Below, in pieces: positions 26,105 through 32,788 of a stretch of 51,479 nucleotides of DNA. The stretch is from Acidobacteriota bacterium. Its GTDB lineage: Bacteria; Acidobacteriota; Terriglobia; Terriglobales; Acidobacteriaceae. Location of the stretch: the NCBI GenBank assembly GCA_021780095.1, contig JAJXZK010000457.1:1-51479 (forward strand), in the 5' to 3' direction. The position numbers were made by a program, and so were the translations under genes. The notes beneath the pieces are model-generated. The model ran no database searches. It saw only the letters and a program-made list of their open reading frames with translations, and had not been told where the DNA came from. How positions within the stretch are numbered: the first letter of the stretch is position 1; each line of letters begins with the position of its first letter.

Positions 26105-27544
26105 ATGAAACAATCTACAACAGCAAAGCGGGCCGGATGTACGTTGCTGACCCTCGCAATGGCAACCGCTGGCACAATCGGGTGCGGCAGTGGTTCTAGC
26201 TCCAGCACCGGCACAACTCCGCCCACAACGCCCCCGGCGGCATCGACGGCTGTGCTGGTGAACATGGGCGACACTCCCTCGGATTCGGTCCTGGAGTGCG
26301 CGGTGACCGTCAGCGCGATGAGTTTTACTAACACATCCGGGACCAGCGTACCCTTGACTATTTCCTCTCCGATGACGATGGAACTGGCGCACCTGCGGGG
26401 GACGGTGGCTCCGCTCATGCTGCAGTCCATTCCGCAGGGAACATACAATGCGATGTCGGTCACATTGTCCTCTGCAACCGTCACTTCCATGACATCGTCG
26501 CATAGCCCTGTCCAGCAGGTTTTTTCCACGCCGATGACCGTCAACATTCCCTTAAGCACCCAGCTCACCGTGGGAAGCAACGCCATGGTGATGAATCTGG
26601 ATCTGAATCTCGCCACTTCCGTGGGGACAGGTTCTGGCGGCGCGATCACCTTTACTCCGGGGTTTGACGCGTCCGCTGAAACCGCGACGGGGAATGCCAG
26701 TGCCACGCCGGAACAAGGCGGCATGATGCAATTGGTCGGCGACGTGACGGGAATCTCCGGCAGCACCTTTACCATGGGCACGCTGCAGGGAATGCCGATG
26801 TCTGTGGCAACGGGCAGCAACACGCAGTACCAGGGGATGAATGGGCAGACGATGTCCAACATGGGAATGATGAGCAACGGCCAGATCATGACGGTGAACG
26901 CGACGCTGCAACCCGGCGGCACTTGGACGGCAAATTCCGTCACGGCCATGATGGGCTCGGGCGGAGTCATGCCGATCGGAATTATCACCGCGACGACCGG
27001 AAGCCCTGTGACGCAAATGACCATGTTTCCGAACAATGGCATTGGCGCGGGCATGATGGCGTCGCTGTTAGCTAACGGCATGACCGTCAACGTGGGTGGC
27101 AGTGCCACCTATGGTATCGACGACATTGGGGTGTCGATGTCCGGGTTGCCGATTACGCCGCGGTTCGATGCGTCCCACATCGGCCCTGGCCAGAACATTG
27201 CAGCGGCAGGCTCTGGAGGCATGTCCTCCGGCGGTGGCATGATGGGCGGGGGCGGCTTTATGAATATGGGCAGTATGACCGCCGCCGGATTTGAGCTGGA
27301 GCCACAGGGTCTGAGCGGGACCGTCGCCAGCGCCTCCGGCAACGGCTTTACGCTGAGCCTTCCATCGGGTTCGGCCTTTACTTTGTTGACGGGAACCACC
27401 AACGTACCCGTCTACCAGACGGCGCAAACGCAGATGAAGGGCCTTGCCGCTGTTGCGAATGGCCAGAATGTCGCGGTCTACGGCTACTTGTTCTACAACG
27501 CCGGAAGGTACAACTTTGTCTCCATGCAGATTGCAACCATGTAG
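26105..27544 (+). CDS. Methionine-rich lipoprotein with DUF4382-like and DUF5666-like parts
   Basis: A 479-residue exported protein. The signal ends in a lipobox-like TIGCGSGSS (acylated Cys near residue 27), then a Ser/Thr/Pro linker. Residues about 48-180 resemble DUF4382 (AVLVNMGDTPSDSVLECAVTVSAM, then QSIPQGTYNAMSVTLSSATV). The C-terminal 280 residues look like repeated DUF5666-type small beta units (LVGDVTGISGSTFTM, GTVASASGNGFTLSLPSG). They are crowded with Met and Gly, for example GMNGQTMSNMGMMSNGQIM and GGGMMGGGGFMNMGSM. The Met clusters could bind copper or silver, but this is inference. A GGGGAG site precedes the ATG. Base composition is like the neighbours. Confidence 0.75.
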   Translation: MKQSTTAKRAGCTLLTLAMATAGTIGCGSGSSSSTGTTPPTTPPAASTAVLVNMGDTPSDSVLECAVTVSAMSFTNTSGTSVPLTISSPMTMELAHLRGTVAPLMLQSIPQGTYNAMSVTLSSATVTSMTSSHSPVQQVFSTPMTVNIPLSTQLTVGSNAMVMNLDLNLATSVGTGSGGAITFTPGFDASAETATGNASATPEQGGMMQLVGDVTGISGSTFTMGTLQGMPMSVATGSNTQYQGMNGQTMSNMGMMSNGQIMTVNATLQPGGTWTANSVTAMMGSGGVMPIGIITATTGSPVTQMTMFPNNGIGAGMMASLLANGMTVNVGGSATYGIDDIGVSMSGLPITPRFDASHIGPGQNIAAAGSGGMSSGGGMMGGGGFMNMGSMTAAGFELEPQGLSGTVASASGNGFTLSLPSGSAFTLLTGTTNVPVYQTAQTQMKGLAAVANGQNVAVYGYLFYNAGRYNFVSMQIATM

Positions 27545-27871
27545 ATCGGATCAGGCGATACGGGGTCCCAAAAAGTGCCGTGTCAATTCCGGCTGCTGCG
27601 CGCCTCGCGAATTGACATGTTGACCGGCGTTCGACATTCTAGAGAAGTCATGGCTATCCAGCTCTGTAACCCGACGTGTCGGTTTCAGGTTCGCTGTTGT
27701 TGTTGTCGCAGCGTTGCCGGCCCAGGGTATGAGCACTGTCGATAGTTCCACGACCTCATCTTCAGTCTCCTAGAAATCTAAAACCCTGCGGTCGCAATTC
27801 TCGCGAGCGCGGGTCCATTCCTGCCGGTCTCGCATTCCATTTCACCAAAAAACTCTTAGAACGGGCTCACC
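27545..27871. other. Intergenic region with a long inverted repeat
   Basis: A 327 bp gap between the lipoprotein and TSUP genes. It contains TGTCAATTC (27581-27589) and its exact complement GAATTGACA (27609-27617) around a 19-nt centre that can itself form GGC/GCC pairs. TTGACA at 27612-27617 could serve as a -35 box, but no good -10 lies 16-18 bp on. No U-run follows. I see no further gene. Confidence 0.5.
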
Positions 27872-28690
27872 ATGGAATTGGCGATCGGATTCGTCATCGC
27901 GTTTGCGATTGCAGTCACCGGCGTGGGTGCGGGCACCATAACCGCGCCGCTGCTGATCCTGTTTCTGCATGTTCCTATTGAGCTCAGCGTCGGCACCGCC
28001 CTGGCCTATTCGGCAATCGTAAAAATGATCGTTGTGCCCGTCCAAATCTGGCGCAAGCAGGTGGTCTACCGCGTGGTTGGCTGGATGCTGTTAGGGGGTC
28101 TTCCCGGAGTAGTCCTTGGGGTGGTGCTGTTTCACCGCGTGGTGCGGCACGGCCAGCAGAATATTCTCTATGTCGCCCTCGGCAGCATCATCGTTGCGTC
28201 TTCAGCCTGGCACCTCTATCGAAACCTTCGTCCCGCATCGACTGATCGGGTGAGAAAGACCCATCCCGCATGGATGGCGGCGCTGATGTTGCCGATCGGC
28301 ACAGAGGTCGGCTTTTCCTCCTCGGGAGCCGGTGCGCTGGGAACGCTTGCATTGCTCAGTCTCACCACGCTCGACGCGTCTCAGGTTGTGGGCACGGATC
28401 TTGTGTTTGGGCTGTGCCTGTCGCTGGTCGGCGGCGTCATGCACGTGTTCAGCGGAAGCTATGACAGCGCGCTTTTGTTGAAGCTGGTACTCGGCGGATT
28501 GTTCGGAGCCCTGGTGGGCAGCGGCGTCGCGCCAAGATTGCCCAATCGTCAACTGCGTGTTGCATTGGCCGCGTTGTTGTTAGTGGTGGGGACGCTGTTC
28601 TGCGTTCGACCATTGAACTTCCATCCGATCGCCAGCGTACAGGCTATGGTTCACGCCAGCGCAGCCGCATCCAGTCCGCTTGATCGCTAA
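27872..28690 (+). CDS. TSUP-family permease (sulfite exporter TauE/SafE-like)
   Basis: A 272-residue inner-membrane protein of the TauE/SafE (TSUP) family. Eight hydrophobic helices in two repeats are visible: AIGFVIAFAIAVTGVGAGTITAPLLILFL with VGTALAYSAIVKMI in the first half, and EVGFSSSGAGALGTLALLSLTTL with VVGTDLVFGLCLSLVGGVMHVFSG in the second, the paired G/S-rich loops being the family mark. Transported substrate cannot be told; relatives move sulfite, sulfoacetate or other organosulfur anions. A neighbouring sulfur gene was not seen. The start ATG is at 27872. It converges on recJ with 7 bp between stops. Confidence 0.88.
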   Translation: MELAIGFVIAFAIAVTGVGAGTITAPLLILFLHVPIELSVGTALAYSAIVKMIVVPVQIWRKQVVYRVVGWMLLGGLPGVVLGVVLFHRVVRHGQQNILYVALGSIIVASSAWHLYRNLRPASTDRVRKTHPAWMAALMLPIGTEVGFSSSGAGALGTLALLSLTTLDASQVVGTDLVFGLCLSLVGGVMHVFSGSYDSALLLKLVLGGLFGALVGSGVAPRLPNRQLRVALAALLLVVGTLFCVRPLNFHPIASVQAMVHASAAASSPLDR

Positions 28691-28697
28691 TCGAAAA

Positions 28698-30611
28698 TCA
28701 ACGCGAAGACGACTGCAGCGTTCCAGCCACGATCGTCGCCTGCACTTCCACGTGCCCCCGAAATTCGTGTCGCGTCAGTCGATAGGCAATGTCCATCGTG
28801 TCCCCCACCATCGGCGGCCGATCGAGCGCTGTATCGATTGAAAACCAGACTGCCTCCAGGGTCAGGTCGTCGCGCTGCAACCGCAAGCGTCCGTGGCGGC
28901 CGTTCGTCAGCGCCCGATACGTAGCCACACTAAACCTCCCAGAGTAGAGCGGTGCTTCGAACCCGCGGCCAAAGGGTCCCATCGCGTCCAGGGCTTGAAT
29001 GCTTTTCAGATCGTGCGCATTCGCATCCAACTCGCCATCTGTCCACAGACTTGGCCCAGTCGCGACGGCTCCTCCGGTCTGCTCCGCAACCGCGAACGTG
29101 AAAGCCTGCCGAAACCGTTCCATATCGACCACGCGGATGGTTGCGCCCGCTGCTGCCTGGTGGCCGCCGAAGGCCACCAATAATTCTGGATAGGAACTTG
29201 CGATCTCCTTCAATGCGCGTTGCACATCGATGCCCGGCACCGAACGAAACGATCCGCTCGCCAATCCAGCGCAGTTGCCGGAGTCTGTGTCCGTCGCCAA
29301 CACCGGCGCAGTTTCCCGAGCGCCCTGGCCCCGCGGTGCAAAGATCGCGCAGGGTTTTCCAAAGGCTTCCACCACGCGGCTGGCTGTAATCCCGTGTACA
29401 CCGGAGTGTCCGTCTTCCAGAAAGAGAACAATCGCCGGCCCTGCAACCCGTGCGGCTTGCGGAAATGCTTGCGCCCGCAGTCTGCGCTCAATCGACTGAC
29501 GTTCAGAATTCTCGCGTTTCAGCTGGCTCCAGCAGGCCGCGGCATCCGCGTCCGTTTTTGCGATCAGAAACCGAAAGCCCACCTCGGCCCAATCCAGTCG
29601 TCCGGAGGCTGCAATCGCGGGCACCAGCCGAAACGCAATCGTTTCGGCGTCGATTTCCCCATCCACCTCCACGGCAAAAACTTTCCAGCACGGTCGGCAT
29701 CCAGAACGAACCCGTTGCATGCCACGACGCAGGAAGGCGCGATTGATCAGACTCGCGCCAGGAGATAGAGAAACGCAGTCCGCAATGGTCGCGACCGCAA
29801 CAAAATCCAGCAGGCTGGCGAGCGACGGCAACTCCGCGAAGACACCCTGTTCGAGCAATGCGCTGCGCACTTTCGCCATTACTAGAAACGCTACTCCGGC
29901 GCCGCATACGTGTTTGTCATATTCGCAGTCGAGCCGGGACGGATTCACCACCGCATACGCCGATCGCGGCGGCCCGTCCTGCGGAATGACGTGATGATCG
30001 GTCACCACGACATCAATCCCGCCAGCCGCCAGCGCAGCAATTCGCGGCTCGTCGCTGCTGCCTTTATCGGCGGAAATGACCAGCTGCGCGCCGAAAGCCT
30101 GGATCCTCGAAACCACACCTTCGCCAATCCCATAGCCTTCCGTCAGGCGATGGCTGGTGACGACGCAGATGCGTTCAAGCGGGACTCCAAAGGCGTCGAC
30201 CATTGCCGTCCACAACACCGCCGCCGAAGCAGTGCCGTCCATGTCGTGATCGCAGGCCAGCGCAATGCGCTCTTGCTGCACGATGGCGCGCACGATGCGT
30301 TCCACGGCGCGATCCATGGAAGGAATGGCACCCGGGTCAACAATATCCGACAGTTTTGCCGCGGTCAGGAGTTCCCACTCAACAAAGCGATCCAGACGTC
30401 GCCCCAGAAAATTCGCTATCGCCGGAGCGATCCCTGCTTGCAGATAAGCATCGCGCACCTCGGCGCTGCACGCCCGCTCAACCAGGGATTTTGGAGGCAA
30501 TTTCCACGGCGCGGATTCCTCCTCCGCCAGAACAACCTCTACAGGCGGTTCGTCGCATCCAGCCTCCGGCATGAAGGCTTCGGCGGCCACGGATGCTGGA
30601 TCTTCGTTCAC
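28698..30611 (-). CDS. recJ: Single-strand-specific exonuclease RecJ-like (DHH family)
   Basis: A 5'-3' single-strand DNA exonuclease of the DHH superfamily used in recombination and repair. The start is the GTG at 30611, in a GTGA overlap with the previous gene's stop (30608-30611), giving 637 aa. In order: DHH motif I ACDHDMDGTASAAV (commonly DxDxDG), motif II VISADKGSSDEP, motif III VVTDHH, CGAGVAFLVM; then the DHHA1 part with LVAFGGHQAAAGATI and an OB-fold C-terminus (ALDAMGPFGRGFEAPLYSG). The layout is complete. Motif II differs from the usual VDCGIS, so this may be a second, divergent RecJ paralogue. Confidence 0.88.
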   Translation of the reverse strand: MNEDPASVAAEAFMPEAGCDEPPVEVVLAEEESAPWKLPPKSLVERACSAEVRDAYLQAGIAPAIANFLGRRLDRFVEWELLTAAKLSDIVDPGAIPSMDRAVERIVRAIVQQERIALACDHDMDGTASAAVLWTAMVDAFGVPLERICVVTSHRLTEGYGIGEGVVSRIQAFGAQLVISADKGSSDEPRIAALAAGGIDVVVTDHHVIPQDGPPRSAYAVVNPSRLDCEYDKHVCGAGVAFLVMAKVRSALLEQGVFAELPSLASLLDFVAVATIADCVSLSPGASLINRAFLRRGMQRVRSGCRPCWKVFAVEVDGEIDAETIAFRLVPAIAASGRLDWAEVGFRFLIAKTDADAAACWSQLKRENSERQSIERRLRAQAFPQAARVAGPAIVLFLEDGHSGVHGITASRVVEAFGKPCAIFAPRGQGARETAPVLATDTDSGNCAGLASGSFRSVPGIDVQRALKEIASSYPELLVAFGGHQAAAGATIRVVDMERFRQAFTFAVAEQTGGAVATGPSLWTDGELDANAHDLKSIQALDAMGPFGRGFEAPLYSGRFSVATYRALTNGRHGRLRLQRDDLTLEAVWFSIDTALDRPPMVGDTMDIAYRLTRHEFRGHVEVQATIVAGTLQSSSR

Positions 30612-31120
30612 TCGTCGTCCTCGTCGTCTTCTTCGAGTGCAGTTTCGATCAGCTCCTGCAGACTGTCGACGGTGTTCACCATGGCTCGATACTCCCGGTA
30701 CCACTCCGTCTGCGTCTCATGCACAAACAGAATTCCCTGGTGCGCGAAGGCCAGCTCAATATGCCCGACCTTGCCAATTTCAAGGAACAGCCGATTCAGT
30801 TTGTCCATCTCCGGGCCCGACTCTTCTGTGCTTGAAATATCCTGCAGTTCGCTGGCCAGCAGTTCCAGCGTTGTGCGGTCCACGGAGTCCTCGCCAATGC
30901 ACACCAGCGGAGCGCCCGCGGTCTTCGCCATTTCTACGAAGTCCTTCCAGCTCTCCTTGGGGCTCCCCGTCGCGGCATCGGCCGTATCCTGGTCGTGCCA
31001 CCAGACACGCGGAGTGTCCTCCGGAATCAATGCAGGAAAATGTCGCATGCCATGACCTTCAATAAAGGCGATCATGTCATCTTTCAGCGAAGTCAGATTG
31101 TTGGAATCCATCCTTTCCAT
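30608..31120 (-). CDS. Acidic protein of unknown function, coupled to recJ
   Basis: A protein of about 170 aa that I do not recognise. It opens with MERMDSNNLTSLKDDMIAFIEGHGMRHFPALIPEDTPRVWWHDQD, then VEMAKTAGAPLVCIGEDSVDRTTLELLASELQ and HIELAFAHQGILFVHETQTEWYREY, and ends in a strongly acidic tail (ALEEDDEDDE). No membrane segment or signal is visible. Start is uncertain between GTG 31141, ATG 31120 and ATG 31111. Its TGA overlaps the recJ GTG, so the two are translated together and it may bind or regulate the nuclease. The two-gene unit has its own upstream region divergent from the ferredoxin gene. Confidence 0.65.
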   Translation of the reverse strand: MERMDSNNLTSLKDDMIAFIEGHGMRHFPALIPEDTPRVWWHDQDTADAATGSPKESWKDFVEMAKTAGAPLVCIGEDSVDRTTLELLASELQDISSTEESGPEMDKLNRLFLEIGKVGHIELAFAHQGILFVHETQTEWYREYRAMVNTVDSLQELIETALEEDDEDDE

Positions 31121-31295
31121 CCTAGACCAGTTTCCCCGCACCTATTGACCGCCGCCAACCATAATGCCTGATCGATCTTACGCAACCGGCGCTTGACCAG
31201 TCGCCCCGCCGGTTACACCCACCGGAAACTAGCCCGCACCCGAGAACCCTTTATGATGGAAGATAACAATAAGAATGTTTTGGGAGCAGGGCTTC

Positions 31296-31655
31296 TTGGC
31301 AAAGTACCAGCGGCACGTATTTGTATGCATCAACCAGCGCGAACCCGGCAGCCCTCGGCCCAGTTGTAATGCCGATGGAAAGTCGCAATTGCAGGCGCGC
31401 TTCAAGCAGGCCGTCGATGCCGCAGGTCTTAAGAAGAGTGTTCGCGTCAACAAGGCGGGCTGCCTGGATCAGTGTGAACATGGGCCCACCGTGGTCGTCT
31501 ACCCGGAAGCCGTCTGGTATGGGCATGTCTCTGAAACCGATGTGGATGAAATTGTTGCCTCGCATCTGGTCGCGGGATGTCCCGTCGAGAGACTGCTGCT
31601 GGCCGAAGACTGCATCAACACCGGAGCCTGCGAACATCGGCTTCCCAAGACCTGA
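31296..31655 (+). CDS. Thioredoxin-like [2Fe-2S] ferredoxin
   Basis: A 119-residue soluble electron-carrier protein of the thioredoxin-like [2Fe-2S] ferredoxin family. I use TTG at 31296, which has GAGCAGG before it and gives (M)AKYQRHVFVCINQR, the common family start; ATG 31275 is the alternative. Cluster ligands: one Cys in VFVCINQR, one in SCNADG, and two in AGCLDQCEHGPTVVVYPEAVWYG. Two further Cys lie in the C-terminal tail (GCPVERLL, EDCINTGACEH). The tail is longer than the shortest members. Partner enzyme unknown. Confidence 0.88.
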   Translation: MAKYQRHVFVCINQREPGSPRPSCNADGKSQLQARFKQAVDAAGLKKSVRVNKAGCLDQCEHGPTVVVYPEAVWYGHVSETDVDEIVASHLVAGCPVERLLLAEDCINTGACEHRLPKT

Positions 31656-31711
31656 AAACTGTTGCGGCTCCCATCCAGAGCCGCTCGCTGTGCTATATTC
31701 CGAGGGGAGCA

Positions 31712-31990
31712 ATGAATTTCTCAAGAGATTATGTTGGATATTTAGGCCGACGCACCATCAAGCATCTGATCGATGTCAAGATGATCGAGACCGACAAAGT
31801 TGAGGTCTTGAACACCCGCGTACAGGCTGCCCTGATTGATGAATTGATGCTGGAGGATCGCATCAATGACGAGGTTCGTCTGATCCTCGAGGCCTATCAG
31901 GAAGAAATGCGCCGCACCGGCGCCAGCTACCAAGAGATGTTCAAGAAAATCAAGCAGGAACTCGCCCGCAAATACAAGGCGGTATTATGA
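31712..31990 (+). CDS. DUF507 protein, first copy
   Basis: A 92-residue protein beginning MNFSRDYVGYLGRRTIKHLIDVKMIE, typical of DUF507. It is mostly charged helix and probably cytoplasmic; function unknown. The ATG at 31712 follows a strong GAGGGGAG site. Its stop overlaps the start of a second DUF507 gene (ATGA at 31987-31990), so the two are made together and may form a heterodimer. Confidence 0.88.
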   Translation: MNFSRDYVGYLGRRTIKHLIDVKMIETDKVEVLNTRVQAALIDELMLEDRINDEVRLILEAYQEEMRRTGASYQEMFKKIKQELARKYKAVL

Positions 31991-32262
31991 GAATTTCCGA
32001 TGACAAGTTGAACAAACTTGCGCACGTAATTGCCGATACTTTGGCGGAGACCGATGAGTGCGAATTTCACGAAGACCGCAACACTATCCGTCAGGAATCG
32101 CGCAAAATGCTGGCAAAATTGCTTGCCGAGGAGATGAAGATCGACCAGGCCGCGCGCCTGAAGGTATCCTCCCACAAGAAAAATATTCCTGAAGGCAGCC
32201 AGGAATGGGAAATCCTGTACCGCAAATATTACCAGGAAGAAGTGAAGAAGCTGGGGCTGTAG
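31987..32262 (+). CDS. DUF507 protein, second copy
   Basis: A 91-residue DUF507 paralogue of the preceding gene: MRISDDKLNKLAHVIADTL, then RQESRKMLAKLLAEEMKID and the C-terminus ILYRKYYQEEVKKLGL. It overlaps the first copy by 4 bp. Function unknown; the pair is a recurring arrangement in some phyla (from general knowledge, not checked here). Confidence 0.88.
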   Translation: MRISDDKLNKLAHVIADTLAETDECEFHEDRNTIRQESRKMLAKLLAEEMKIDQAARLKVSSHKKNIPEGSQEWEILYRKYYQEEVKKLGL

Positions 32263-32347
32263 GTCTTCTCTTTGACCGTCTGGCAACGCTCTACCGTTAC
32301 CTCCCGCGTCACGCGACTCGAATACAATCCTCTTCCGGGGGTCCTCC

Positions 32348-32740
32348 GTGAGTGATCAAGCCGAAGGCATCGCCAGCCTGGCGACCCATTCATCCGTGGA
32401 TGAAACCGTCACCCGGCTGCAATCGCTGCTGCAGGAAAAAGGCGTGCAGGTCTTCGCGTTGATCGATCACAGCGGAGAAGCGAAGCGCGCCGGCTTCGAT
32501 ATGCGCCCCACCAGGCTGCTGATTTTCGGCAACCCCAAGGCCGGCACACCGCTGATGCTAGCTGCGCCGAGCATCGCCATCGATCTCCCTCTTAAGCTTC
32601 TGGTGTGGGAGGATACAACCGGGCAGGTCTGGATTTCCTACAACACGCCGGAATATCTGCAGAAGCGGCACGCATTGCCGCAAAACTTAGCCGCCGCGCT
32701 AAGTGCTGTGGAAGGGCTGGCGAAGAGCGCTGCAAAATAA
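32348..32740 (+). CDS. DUF302-domain protein
   Basis: A 130-residue DUF302 protein. Residues about 10-120 show the fold: SSVDETVTRLQSLLQEKGVQVFALIDHSGEAKRAG, RLLIFGNPKAGTPLMLAAPSIAIDLPLKLLVWED and VWISYNTPEYLQKRHAL. These proteins are small, soluble and of unknown function; some bind metal or thiol ligands. The start is a GTG at 32348, just behind a CCGGGGGTCC segment with little ribosome-site character. It converges on the GH3 gene. Confidence 0.88.
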   Translation: MSDQAEGIASLATHSSVDETVTRLQSLLQEKGVQVFALIDHSGEAKRAGFDMRPTRLLIFGNPKAGTPLMLAAPSIAIDLPLKLLVWEDTTGQVWISYNTPEYLQKRHALPQNLAAALSAVEGLAKSAAK

Positions 32741-32788
32741 TTCTGTCCACGCTCCGAAGTGCAAAACGGACGGTTCTGCCGCAAATCC

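Noticed and set aside
26020..27108. A 362-codon frame on the minus strand opposite the Met-rich lipoprotein gene
   Set aside because: Its translation is a Val/Pro/Met-rich shadow of the plus-strand codons with no signal, domain or ribosome site; the lipoprotein has a clear signal and ribosome site.
29910..31055. A 381-codon plus-strand frame opposite recJ and its partner
   Set aside because: Composition is His/Arg/Ser-rich without any family motif, while the opposite strand encodes full RecJ motifs.
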